Assembly (NCBI GenBank): GCA_050181915.1
Contig: JBFXCS010000004.1
Location: 186,001 to 250,000, forward strand
DNA length: 64,000 nt
Source: JBFXCS01 sp050181915
Lineage (GTDB): Bacteria; Actinomycetota; Thermoleophilia; Miltoncostaeales; Miltoncostaeaceae
Reading direction: 5' to 3'
Made by a program: the position numbers and the translations under genes. The notes under the pieces are model-generated. The model was given only the letters and a program-made list of their open reading frames with translations, did no database searches and was not told the DNA's origin. This document shows positions 15,847-22,838 of the stretch, one piece after another; position 1 is the stretch's first letter, and each line of letters begins with the position of its first letter.

Positions 15847-16620
15847 CTAGTGGGTGTCGTGCCGGTGCACCGGGTCCATCGGCATCCGCGCGCCGCCGGG
15901 CAGCTCGGCCATCACCAGGCCGAACGTCTCCATCAGCGCCTCCTGGGTGAGCGCCTCGGCCGGGGGGCCGTAGGCCACCACCCGCTGGGCGAGCAGCAGG
16001 GCCCGGTCGGCCCGGAGGGCGTCCGAGATGTCGTGGGTGCACACCACCACGGCCGCGCCGCGGCGGCGCTCGCGGGCGAGCGCCACGCCCAGGAGGTCGG
16101 CGCCGGCGACGTCGAGGCCGGCGGTGGGCTCGTCCAGCACGATCAGATCGGCCCGCCACGCCAGCACCCGGGCGATCTGCACCCGCTGGCGCTGGCCTCC
16201 GGAGAGCGTGCCGAGCGGCGCGTCGGCCAGGTGGGCGATCGCCATGCGCTCCATCGCCTCCTCGATCAGCGCGCGGTCCTGCGCGCCGATCCGGCCCATG
16301 AGGCGCCGGGCGGGGAAGCGGCCCATCCGGACCACGTCGCGGGTGCGCAACGGCAGCACGAAGTCGCTGCGGTTGGCCTGGCCCAGGTACGCGACCCGGG
16401 CCGGCGCGGCGCCCGGCGCGCCGCCCAGCACCCGCACGGCGCCGCCCACCGGCGTGATGAGCCCGGCGACGGTGCGCACGAAGGTCGACTTGCCGGAGCC
16501 GTTGGTCCCGACCACCGCCAGGCTCTGCCCGGCCAGCACCTCGACGCCGATGCCCTCCACCACCGACCGGCCGTCGTAGCCCACGGCGAGCCGGTCCGAG
16601 ACCAGGGCGGCGCCGCTCAC
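15847..16620 (-). CDS. znuC: Zinc/manganese ABC transporter ATP-binding protein (ZnuC-like)
   Basis: 257 residues from a GTG at 16620. Walker A VGTNGSGKST, Q-loop YLGQANR, signature LSGGQRQRVQIARVL, Walker B LIVLDEPTAGLD and the H-loop THD are all present. The His/Met-rich C-terminal tail (MPMDPVHRHDTH) could bind metal. It overlaps znuB by 4 nt (GTGA) and is the last main gene of the znuA-znuB-znuC operon. Sequence alone cannot exclude manganese as substrate; the histidine loop of ZnuA and the Zur neighbour favour zinc. Confidence 0.9.
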   Translation of the reverse strand: MSGAALVSDRLAVGYDGRSVVEGIGVEVLAGQSLAVVGTNGSGKSTFVRTVAGLITPVGGAVRVLGGAPGAAPARVAYLGQANRSDFVLPLRTRDVVRMGRFPARRLMGRIGAQDRALIEEAMERMAIAHLADAPLGTLSGGQRQRVQIARVLAWRADLIVLDEPTAGLDVAGADLLGVALARERRRGAAVVVCTHDISDALRADRALLLAQRVVAYGPPAEALTQEALMETFGLVMAELPGGARMPMDPVHRHDTH

Positions 16621-17456
16621 GCGGGCGCGCTCCGCGGGGCGGGGCGGGCGAGCGAGCGGGCGATCAGGGCGGCGAAGAAGGTGCCCACCTCCACGAGCAC
16701 GATGGTGGCGCCCGCCGCCAGGTCGTAGTGGTACGAGAGCAGCAGGCCGGCCCACACCGAGACCACCCCGACCGCTGCGGCGCCCAGCATCATGGCGCCG
16801 ATGCGGCGCGCCACCAGCGCCGCGGTGGCCGGCGGCGCAACCAGCATCCCGAACACCAGCAGGGTGCCGACGGTCTGGAACGACACGATCACCGTCACCG
16901 CGACCATCGCCAGCATCAGCCAGTCGTAGAGGGCCGCCGAGAATCCCGCCGCCCGGGTCTGCTCGGCGTCGAACGACAGCAGCAGGAAGGGCCGCGCGCA
17001 CACCGCCGCGACGGCGGCCACCAGCAGCGCCGCGCCCAGCTGCCACCAGATGTCCGACCACTGGATGCCCAGCACCTCGCCGAAGAGGATGCGGGTGAGG
17101 TCGCCGGTGAACGAGTCCGACCGCGAGACGATCACCACGCCGAGCGCGAGCATCCCCACGAACAGCAGGCCGATGGCGGTGTCCCCCGACAGCCGGGAGC
17201 GGCGGCGCACCAGGGTGACGCCGCCGATCATCACCGCGGCGCCCACGGCCGCGCCGAGCATCCCCGGCAGGCTCAGCAGGATCGCGCCGGCGATGCCCGG
17301 CAGCACCCCGTGGGCGAGCGCGTCGCCGATGAAGGCCAGCCCGCGCAGCACCACGAAGGTGCCGACCACCGCGCACGCCAGGGCCACCAGGCACCCGGCC
17401 AGCAGGGCGCGCTGCATGAACTCGTTCTGGGCGAACGGGTCGATCAGCGCGTCCAC
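16617..17456 (-). CDS. znuB: Zinc/manganese ABC transporter permease (ZnuB-like)
   Basis: 279 residues from a GTG at 17456 with a GGAGGCGGAGG ribosome binding site. It has about eight membrane helices of the ABC-3 family. The family hallmarks are FVVLRGLAFIGDALAHGVLPG near the N-terminal end and the FGMLVAPPATAALVARR segment that contacts the ATPase. It forms the membrane channel for metal delivered by ZnuA. Confidence 0.92.
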   Translation of the reverse strand: MDALIDPFAQNEFMQRALLAGCLVALACAVVGTFVVLRGLAFIGDALAHGVLPGIAGAILLSLPGMLGAAVGAAVMIGGVTLVRRRSRLSGDTAIGLLFVGMLALGVVIVSRSDSFTGDLTRILFGEVLGIQWSDIWWQLGAALLVAAVAAVCARPFLLLSFDAEQTRAAGFSAALYDWLMLAMVAVTVIVSFQTVGTLLVFGMLVAPPATAALVARRIGAMMLGAAAVGVVSVWAGLLLSYHYDLAAGATIVLVEVGTFFAALIARSLARPAPRSAPA

Positions 17457-17473
17457 GGGGCCTCCGCCTCCGG

Positions 17474-18430
17474 TTAGGAGCGCGCGGCGGTCAGTCCACC
17501 CGCGATCGCCGTGGCCACGTCGCGCATGAAGGTGAAGTACGAGCCGTCGGCCGGCAGCGAGTGGGTGCCGATCTCGACCACCTCGGCCCCCGTCTCGTCG
17601 CCCAGGGTGCGCACCACGTCGGCGGGCGTGCCGAGCTCGGTGAAGATCGCCGGCACCCGCTCCCGCTCGATCTGCCGCTTCAGCCGCGCGATGTTGGCGG
17701 CCGACACCTGGGCCTCGGAGCTGAGCGAGGCGATGACGGAGCCCGCGATGCGGAAGTCGTAGCGCGCCGCGAAGTAGCCCATCGACTCGTGCCCGGTCAC
17801 CAGGGTGCGGCGCGCGGCGGGGATGGGCGCGAGGATGTCGCGCACCTCGCCGTCGAGCGCCGTGAGGCGCTGCTCGAGGTCGGCGGCCCGGTCGGCCACG
17901 TCGAGGCCGGTGCGCTCCTTCAGCTCCGGCGCGAGCCCGGCGACCACGTCGCGCATCGTGAGGGGGTCCATCCACAGGTGCGGGTCGAAGGCGCCGTGAT
18001 GGTGGTGCTCCTCCTCCTCGCCCTCCGCGTGGTCGTCCTCGTGCTCCTCGGCGGGGCGCAGCGTCGAGACGACGTCCGAGGCCTGGAAGAGCCGCTCGAC
18101 GGGCACGCCGCCGAGCGGGTCCTCGAGGCCCTCCTCCAGGTCGAGGCCGTTCGCCACGACGAGGTCGGCGTTCTCGAGCCGGCCGATGTCCTTCGCGGAC
18201 GGCTGGTAGTCGTGGGGGTCGGTGCCGTTGGGGATGAGCACGGTGACCCGCGCCCGGTCGCCGACCAGGTCGGACACCAGTGAGCCGAGCATGGGGGTGG
18301 TGACCACGATCGACGGACCGGAGCCGGATTCCGCGTCGTCGTCAGATCCGCAGGCGGCGGCGGTCGCCGCCACCAGCGCGACCAGCAGGAAGGCGCTCAG
18401 CGCGCGGCGCATCCGGGCCCATCCGTCCAT
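17474..18430 (-). CDS. znuA: Zinc ABC transporter substrate-binding lipoprotein (ZnuA-like)
   Basis: 318 residues from an ATG preceded by AGGAG. Lipoprotein signal with lipobox ending AAAC at about residue 27. A cluster-9 binding protein: DPHDYQPS, a His/Asp/Glu-rich metal loop (EEHEDDHAEGEEEEHHHH) at about residues 127-145, FDPHLWMDP, VTGHESMGYF and VPAIFTELG. The His-rich loop is typical of zinc-specific members. It captures zinc outside the membrane for ZnuBC. A Zur-box-like palindrome lies about 50 nt upstream, within the end of the preceding gene. Confidence 0.92.
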   Translation of the reverse strand: MDGWARMRRALSAFLLVALVAATAAACGSDDDAESGSGPSIVVTTPMLGSLVSDLVGDRARVTVLIPNGTDPHDYQPSAKDIGRLENADLVVANGLDLEEGLEDPLGGVPVERLFQASDVVSTLRPAEEHEDDHAEGEEEEHHHHGAFDPHLWMDPLTMRDVVAGLAPELKERTGLDVADRAADLEQRLTALDGEVRDILAPIPAARRTLVTGHESMGYFAARYDFRIAGSVIASLSSEAQVSAANIARLKRQIERERVPAIFTELGTPADVVRTLGDETGAEVVEIGTHSLPADGSYFTFMRDVATAIAGGLTAARS

Positions 18431-18468
18431 CCGAACTCCTTCTCGCGGGCGTCCGGCGTCGGCCGGAC

Positions 18469-19425
18469 TCAGTCGTGGCGAGAATGAGTATCAAATCCAT
18501 CGACGGCGCGCCGGGCCAGGTACTCCTCCACTCCCGGCCCGAGCGGCGTGATGCCCTTGTAGTCGCGCATCTGCGGGGGCATCGATCGCAGCGTGCCCAG
18601 CAGCAGGCGGGCGTCCGCCGCGTCCGCCACCGCCTCGGCGAGCGACCGCGACCGGGTGTGGACGGTGAACAGCACCGCCCCGCTGCGCGGCAGCCGGGCG
18701 AGCGTCTGGCGCTCGACCCGTACGAAGACCTCGGCCCCGGCCCGGTCGGCCGACGGGGCGCGCGGCGGCGGCGGCGTGAGGGGTGACAGGTCGAGGGCGT
18801 CGGTGGTGCGCAGGGCCCAGTTCGCGCGCCACACGGGCCGGCCGGGCAGCAGGCCGGCCAGCAGGCGCTCGAAGGCGCGCCCCAGCTCCTGCTCGAAGCC
18901 GGGCACGCGGGCGTGGAGGTCGAGCGCCCGCCGGCCGATCGCCCACGGCAGGCTCCAGTCGTTGGGGAAGCAGAGCTGGCCCGCCGCGAGCGGGAAGCCG
19001 TCCTCGGGACCGAGGATCAGCAGGTCCTCGACCAGCCGGCGGCCCACCCAGTCGAGCGGCTCGCGGTCGATGGACGCGTCTACCTCGGGGCGCAGCCGCA
19101 CCGTCTCGCCCAGCAGCCGGTCGGTCCACGTCCAGGTGCCGCGGTCGTTCGCCAGCTCGACCAGGCGGGGGAAGTGGGCGGCCGCGTCGCGCAGCAGCAG
19201 CGCCAGCGCCTCCCACTGGGCGGCGATGGTGCGGCCGCCGCCGCGGAAGCGGTAGTCGTGGTCCTCGTCCAGCAGGCGCCGTCGCAGCGCCACCTCGGCG
19301 GCGTGGCGGTCGGGGTCGATCAGCGCCACCGGCGCCGGGCCGAGCGCCCGCACCCCGACGGTGAGCCGGAACCGCTCCGAGTCGAGGGGAAGCGAGGGGA
19401 GCACGGTCGGCCCATCTTCCCCCAT
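18469..19425 (-). CDS. DUF3445 protein (heme-dependent oxidative N-demethylase-like)
   Basis: 318 residues from the ATG at 19425; the ATG at 19449 is possible but lies nearly at the divergent lgt start. DUF3445 features seen: QLCFPNDWSLPWAIGRRALDLHARVPGFEQEL, VWRANWALR and a late VFVRVERQTLARLPRSGAVLFTVHTR. Characterised members bind heme and remove N-methyl groups oxidatively. The protein ends 38 nt upstream of znuA on the same strand. No functional tie to zinc is obvious; the Zur box in its 3' end suggests it lies outside the zinc operon. Confidence 0.75.
   Translation of the reverse strand: MGEDGPTVLPSLPLDSERFRLTVGVRALGPAPVALIDPDRHAAEVALRRRLLDEDHDYRFRGGGRTIAAQWEALALLLRDAAAHFPRLVELANDRGTWTWTDRLLGETVRLRPEVDASIDREPLDWVGRRLVEDLLILGPEDGFPLAAGQLCFPNDWSLPWAIGRRALDLHARVPGFEQELGRAFERLLAGLLPGRPVWRANWALRTTDALDLSPLTPPPPRAPSADRAGAEVFVRVERQTLARLPRSGAVLFTVHTRSRSLAEAVADAADARLLLGTLRSMPPQMRDYKGITPLGPGVEEYLARRAVDGFDTHSRHD
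18479..18493 (-). promoter_or_regulatory. Candidate Zur box upstream of znuA
   Basis: Read on the minus strand the site is TGATACTCATTCTCG. It matches the general Zur consensus TGATAATCATTATCA at 12 of 15 positions. It lies 49-63 nt before the znuA start and inside the last codons of the DUF3445 gene. Confidence 0.6.
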
Positions 19426-19443
19426 CCGCGCCCGGCCATCCTC

Positions 19444-19449
19444 TAGCAT
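19444..19449 (+). promoter_or_regulatory. -10 element for a leaderless lgt transcript
   Basis: TAGCAT is 7 nt upstream of the GTG at 19457, with no ribosome binding site between. Confidence 0.45.
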
Positions 19450-19456
19450 CGGCGCC

Positions 19457-20365
19457 GTGACCGGTGCCCACCTCGCGGCGAGCATTCCCGCGCCGGACAT
19501 CCGCCAGTTCGACCTGGGCCCGCTCTCGATCCGGCTCTACGCGCTGTGCCTGCTGGCCGGCGTGGTGGCGGCCACCTACGTCACCATGCGCCGCTGGAGG
19601 GCGAAGGGCGGCGACGCCGACCTGGTGCTCGAGGTGGCGCTCTGGTCGGTGCTCGGCGGGCTGGTCGGCGGCCGGCTCTACCACGACATCACGAGCTGGA
19701 ACGAGCTGGGCGACGAGTGGTACGCCCCGTTCGCGATCTGGGAGGGCGGCCTCGGCATCTGGGGCGGCGTCGCGCTGGGCGTGGCGACCGGCGCCTACGT
19801 CACCAGGAAGCGCGGCCAGAGCGTGCTGGCGATGATGGACGCCGCCGCTCCCGGCATCCTCATCGCGCAGGGCATCGGCCGGCTCGGCAACTACTTCAAC
19901 CAGGAGCTCTTCGGCGGGCCCACCGGCCTGCCCTGGGGCCTCGAGGTCGACCTCGGCGAGCGCCCCGACGACAGCCTCGACCAGGCGACGTACCACCCCA
20001 CCTTCCTCTACGAGATGCTCTGGAACTTCGCCGGGGCGGCGCTGCTCATCTGGATCGGGCGGCGCTTCCGCATCCGCCCGCCGGGCATCTTCTGCCTCTA
20101 CGTGGCGGTCTACTCGCTGGGCCGGATCTTCTGGGAGCAGCTGCGCGTCGACCCCTCCAAGATGTTCCTGGGCCAGCGGCTCAACTTCTACGTCGCCCTG
20201 GCCCTCTTCATCGCCGGCCTGGTGGGGTTCTGGTGGAGCCGGCGGCGGGACGGCGACGATCCGGTGGTGACCTCGGCGTACGCCGGCGACGGGCAGCCCG
20301 CCCCGGCCCTGCCGCGCACCCCCGGCGGCGCGGCGAAGCCGGCGAGGAAGCCGCCCCGGAGCTGA
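19457..20365 (+). CDS. lgt: Prolipoprotein diacylglyceryl transferase
   Basis: 302 residues from a GTG at 19457. Seven membrane helices. The Lgt signature is GRLGNYFNQELFG; also seen are AIWEGGLGIWGGVALG and HPTFLYEMLWN with the family His/Tyr. It transfers diacylglycerol to the lipobox cysteine of prolipoproteins, several of which are encoded here (ZnuA, the PQQ-type protein, the sulfate-binding and DUF4430 proteins). A basic, Pro/Ala-rich cytoplasmic tail follows the last helix. Confidence 0.95.
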   Translation: MTGAHLAASIPAPDIRQFDLGPLSIRLYALCLLAGVVAATYVTMRRWRAKGGDADLVLEVALWSVLGGLVGGRLYHDITSWNELGDEWYAPFAIWEGGLGIWGGVALGVATGAYVTRKRGQSVLAMMDAAAPGILIAQGIGRLGNYFNQELFGGPTGLPWGLEVDLGERPDDSLDQATYHPTFLYEMLWNFAGAALLIWIGRRFRIRPPGIFCLYVAVYSLGRIFWEQLRVDPSKMFLGQRLNFYVALALFIAGLVGFWWSRRRDGDDPVVTSAYAGDGQPAPALPRTPGGAAKPARKPPRS

Positions 20366-20370
20366 CGCCG

Positions 20371-20403
20371 CTGCATGCAAGTGCATGAGAGCATGCTGAT
20401 CGC
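20371..20403 (+). repeat. TGCATG-rich repeats before the decayed vapB (probable relict operator)
   Basis: Several GCATG/CATGC elements (GCATGC at 20373-20378 and 20391-20396, TGCATG at 20382-20387) are packed in 30 nt directly before the vapB start. VapB-type antitoxins commonly autoregulate through such palindromic repeats. Confidence 0.4.
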
Positions 20404-20475
20404 ATGAAGACCCTTCAGATCAGGAACGTGCCGGACGACATCCATCGGAAGCTGAAGATGCGCGCCGCGAGCTGA
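20404..20475 (+). pseudogene. Truncated vapB-type antitoxin (ribbon-helix-helix N-terminal end only)
   Basis: The frame MKTLQIRNVPDDIHRKLKMRAAS then stops at 20473-20475. This is the start of a VapB/FitA-like ribbon-helix-helix antitoxin (the N-terminal beta-strand and first helix). The rest of the normal 70-85 residues is missing: after MRAA the sequence jumps, in another frame, into a PIN-toxin-like segment. A deletion fusing vapB to vapC explains both fragments. Confidence 0.7.
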
Positions 20476-20685
20476 TCGAGCGACTCGACGCGCAGGAGCC
20501 CTTCGTCGTCAATGTGCCCGACCTCTTCGACCTCTAGGTGCTGCAGGGTCTGCGGCGCCTGGTCGCCGATGGCCGGATCACGTCCGCGCGAGCGATCAAG
20601 GCGATGGACACCATCCTCGCGCTGCCTCCCGTGCGCCATGATCATGAGCCGCTGCTGCCACGGATCTCGGAGATGGTGAGCTGCT
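20469..20685 (+). pseudogene. Decayed VapC (PIN-domain) toxin remnant with in-frame TAG
   Basis: In one frame ELIERLDAQEPFVVNVPDLFDL is followed by TAG (20535-20537) and then VLQGLRRLVADGRITSARAIKAMDTILALPPVRHDHEPLLPRIS. Actinobacterial VapC proteins usually read DLEVLxALRRL here, so the stop replaces the conserved acidic residue (GAG to TAG is one change). The N-terminal catalytic Asp region is missing and homology fades after PRIS. Toxin activity is therefore not expected. Confidence 0.7.
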
Positions 20686-20854
20686 CTGACGGTCAAGCTC
20701 GTTTAGAAGGTCTTCGGGGTGAGACGTGGTCGTCCGGCCGCGAAAGCCGAGCAGGTCAAGGAGGCGGGGAGGGGGTGCGATACCCATGGCGGTATCGCCC
20801 CGACCGACGACGCCGATGTGCGATGGTTTGCAGCGAGCCGGCGGCCGCGGACCG
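20686..20854. other. Unassigned sequence between the vapC remnant and arsR
   Basis: About 170 bases. I can assign no gene. It may be further debris from the event that destroyed vapBC, but no insertion-sequence ends are visible. Confidence 0.4.
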
Positions 20855-21187
20855 TCATCCCGAAAAACCTTCTTGGCCCTCGACGGCGCCCTTGAGGCGC
20901 CGCAGCCGTCCGTCCCAGGCGGCCTCGGCGTCGCGCACCCAGGCCGCGGCCGGGTCGAGGGCGCCCTCGCGCAGGCGGTAGCGCACCTCCCGGCCGCGGC
21001 CGGGGATGCGCTCGACCAGGCCCGCCTCGTCGAGGGTGGCGAGGTGCTTGGCCACCGCCTGGCGGGTGATCGGCAGGTCCGCCGCCAGGGCGGGGACGCT
21101 GGTGGTGTCGCCGCGCAGCATGCGCTCGATCACCCCGCGCCGGGTGGGGTCGGCGAGCGCGGCGAAGATCGGGCCGACGTCGCTCAC
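20855..21187 (-). CDS. ArsR-family winged-helix regulator
   Basis: 110 residues from a GTG that overlaps the upstream gene's stop by 4 nt. The helix-turn-helix is clear: FAALADPTRRGVIERMLRGDTTSVPALAADLPITRQAVAKHLATLDEAGLVERIPGRGREVRYRL. There are no metal-binding cysteines, so it is not a classic arsenic or cadmium sensor. ArsR genes paired with an AHSA1/SRPBCC gene are common in actinobacteria and usually autoregulate. The inverted repeats at 21501-21543 are likely operators. Confidence 0.88.
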   Translation of the reverse strand: MSDVGPIFAALADPTRRGVIERMLRGDTTSVPALAADLPITRQAVAKHLATLDEAGLVERIPGRGREVRYRLREGALDPAAAWVRDAEAAWDGRLRRLKGAVEGQEGFSG

Positions 21188-21486
21188 ACCGGGGCGAGCG
21201 CGGGGGTCAGGGCCGCGGCGAGGCGCGCCATCGGCACGGCCGGCCGGCTCTCGGTGACCACCACCCGCGCGCCGTCCGGCGCCGGCGTCACCAGGATCTC
21301 GACGCGGGAGGGCTCCTCGTCGCCCTCCCACCACCACCAGACGAGGCGGTTCGGCGGGTCCTCGCTCTCCACCCGGATCTCGCGCTCCGGCTCGTCGAGC
21401 CATCGCTCGCGGCCCTCCTCGGTGGAGATCGCCTCCCACACCTCCTCGGGGGTGGCCTCCACCTCGATCTCGCGCCGTGCCGGCAT
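21184..21486 (-). CDS. SRPBCC/AHSA1-family ligand-binding protein
   Basis: 100 residues with a perfect AGGAGG ribosome binding site. The START/Bet v1-like fold is indicated by REIEVEATPEEVWEAISTEEGRERWLD and a central Trp-rich strand (LVWWWWEGDEEPSRVEI). Such proteins bind hydrophobic ligands, and their partner ArsR regulators may respond to the same ligand. First gene of the two-gene operon, divergent from clpP. Confidence 0.85.
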   Translation of the reverse strand: MPARREIEVEATPEEVWEAISTEEGRERWLDEPEREIRVESEDPPNRLVWWWWEGDEEPSRVEILVTPAPDGARVVVTESRPAVPMARLAAALTPALAPV

Positions 21487-21500
21487 CGCTCCTCCTATGA

Positions 21501-21543
21501 CAACCAATCGGTTGCTATGGTGTCTGACAACCGCCCAGTTGTC
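21501..21543. promoter_or_regulatory. Two AACC/GGTT-type inverted repeats between the ArsR operon and clpP
   Basis: CAACCAATCGGTTG (21501-21514) is a 5-4-5 inverted repeat. GACAACCGCCCAGTTGTC (21526-21543) has 6-bp arms around 6 nt. Centres are 27 bp apart. This fits autoregulatory sites of ArsR-SRPBCC pairs, and the second copy lies only 13 nt before the clpP ATG. Confidence 0.6.
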
Positions 21544-21555
21544 GAAAGGATAGCG

Positions 21556-22179
21556 ATGCCGCTGATCCCCATGGTCGTCGAGCAGACCTCGCGCGGCGAG
21601 CGCTCGTTCGACATCTACTCCCGCCTGCTCAACGAGCGCATCATCTTCCTCGGCACGCCCGTCGACGACCAGATCGCGAACCTGATCGTCGCCCAGCTGC
21701 TGCACCTCGAGAGCGAGGATCCCGACAAGGACATCTCGCTCTACATCAACAGCCCCGGCGGGGTGATCTACTCGGGCCTGGCGATCTACGACACCATGCG
21801 GTTCATCCGGCCCGACGTCGCCACCATCTGCTTCGGCGTGGCGATGAGCATGGGATCGCTGCTGCTGGCCGGCGGCGCCGAGGGCAAGCGGATGGCGCTG
21901 CCGAACAGCCGCATCCTCATCCACCAGCCGAGCGGCGGCTACCAGGGCCAGGCCAGCGACATCGAGATCCATGCCCGCGAGACGATCGAGCTGCGCCGCC
22001 GGGTGGACGAGATCTACGCCCGCCACACCGGCCAGAGCGTCGAGCGGGTGCACGACGACATGGAGCGCGACCGCTACTTCACCGCCGAGCAGGCGGCCGA
22101 GTACGGCCTGGTCGACCGGGTGATCGAGTCGCACGAGCTCACGCGCGTCCCCACCGGCTTCGGCCCTCGCGGGGAGTGA
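21556..22179 (+). CDS. clpP: ATP-dependent Clp protease proteolytic subunit
   Basis: 207 residues from the ATG at 21556 with AAAGGA upstream. Catalytic Ser98 (GVAMSMGS), His123 (SRILIHQPSGG) and the Asp region (MERDRYFTAEQAAEYGLVD) are intact. It forms the barrel peptidase that degrades proteins unfolded by ClpC, ClpX or ClpA. It stands alone here, whereas actinobacteria often encode clpP1-clpP2-clpX together, so this may be an additional paralogue. Its promoter overlaps the ArsR operators. Confidence 0.93.
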   Translation: MPLIPMVVEQTSRGERSFDIYSRLLNERIIFLGTPVDDQIANLIVAQLLHLESEDPDKDISLYINSPGGVIYSGLAIYDTMRFIRPDVATICFGVAMSMGSLLLAGGAEGKRMALPNSRILIHQPSGGYQGQASDIEIHARETIELRRRVDEIYARHTGQSVERVHDDMERDRYFTAEQAAEYGLVDRVIESHELTRVPTGFGPRGE

Positions 22180-22190
22180 GCCTCTCGGAA

Positions 22191-22196
22191 TAGGCT
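22191..22196 (+). promoter_or_regulatory. -10 element for the DUF937 gene
   Basis: TAGGCT lies 31 nt before the ATG at 22228, giving a short leader with a GGAGAGGA ribosome binding site. Confidence 0.45.
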
Positions 22197-22227
22197 TGCG
22201 CCGACCCGTACCGCGGAGAGGACGAGA

Positions 22228-22779
22228 ATGAGCGCTATCGACGAGATCCTGTCGGCGATCCCCCTGGACCAGCTGGCGAGCAGGCTCGGCACCGACCCCG
22301 ACACGCTCTCGAAGGCCGCCCAGGCGGCGCTGCCGGGGCTGCTGGGCGGAATGGAGGCGAACGCGCAGGATCCGGCCGGCGCGGCGTCGCTGGAGAACGC
22401 GATCCAGCAGCACGACGGCGCCCTGCTCGACGGGGGCGTCAACCTCGACGACGTGGACGCGTCCGACGGCGAGAAGATCGTCGGGCACGTCTTCGGCGGT
22501 AACGAGGAGCAGGTCGTGAGCCAGCTCTCGTCCGGCGGCGGCGTGAGCGGCGACCTGATGAAGAAGCTGCTGCCCGTGCTGGCCCCGGTGGTGCTCGCCT
22601 TCCTGGCGAAGAAGTTCACCGGCGGCGGGCAGTCCCAGCAGGCCGCCGCGTCGCAGGGCGGCGGCGGGGGCGGCATCACCGACCTGCTCGGGGGCCTCCT
22701 CGGCGCGGGCGGCGGCGGTGGCGGCGGCCTCGACATCGGCAACATCCTCGGCGGCCTGCTGGGAGGCGGCCGCCGCTAG
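22228..22779 (+). CDS. DUF937-domain protein
   Basis: 183 residues. It has the DUF937 pattern: paired short helices (IDEILSAIPLDQLASRLGTDPDTLSKAAQAALPGLLGGMEANA) and EKIVGHVFGGNEEQVVSQL. A hydrophobic segment (KKLLPVLAPVVLAFLAKKF) and a glycine-rich tail with repeated LGGLLG units follow. Function of the family is unknown. The glycine-rich end suggests low-complexity self-association. Monocistronic, ended by a 13-bp hairpin. Confidence 0.8.
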   Translation: MSAIDEILSAIPLDQLASRLGTDPDTLSKAAQAALPGLLGGMEANAQDPAGAASLENAIQQHDGALLDGGVNLDDVDASDGEKIVGHVFGGNEEQVVSQLSSGGGVSGDLMKKLLPVLAPVVLAFLAKKFTGGGQSQQAAASQGGGGGGITDLLGGLLGAGGGGGGGLDIGNILGGLLGGGRR

Positions 22780-22788
22780 CGACGTCGC

Positions 22789-22823
22789 GGGGCGGGCGCG
22801 CGGCGGGACGGCGCGCCCGCCCC
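22789..22823. terminator. 13-bp bidirectional terminator hairpin
   Basis: GGGGCGGGCGCGC (22789-22801) pairs with GCGCGCCCGCCCC (22811-22823), loop 9 nt, between the convergent DUF937 gene and ppc. Confidence 0.85.
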
Positions 22824-22838
22824 GCCGCGCGCCCGGGG

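Noticed and set aside
20719..20854. Short plus-strand frame with GRPAAKAEQVK that could be a regulator tail
   Set aside because: No domain can be recognised and it lies in the debris after the vapC remnant.
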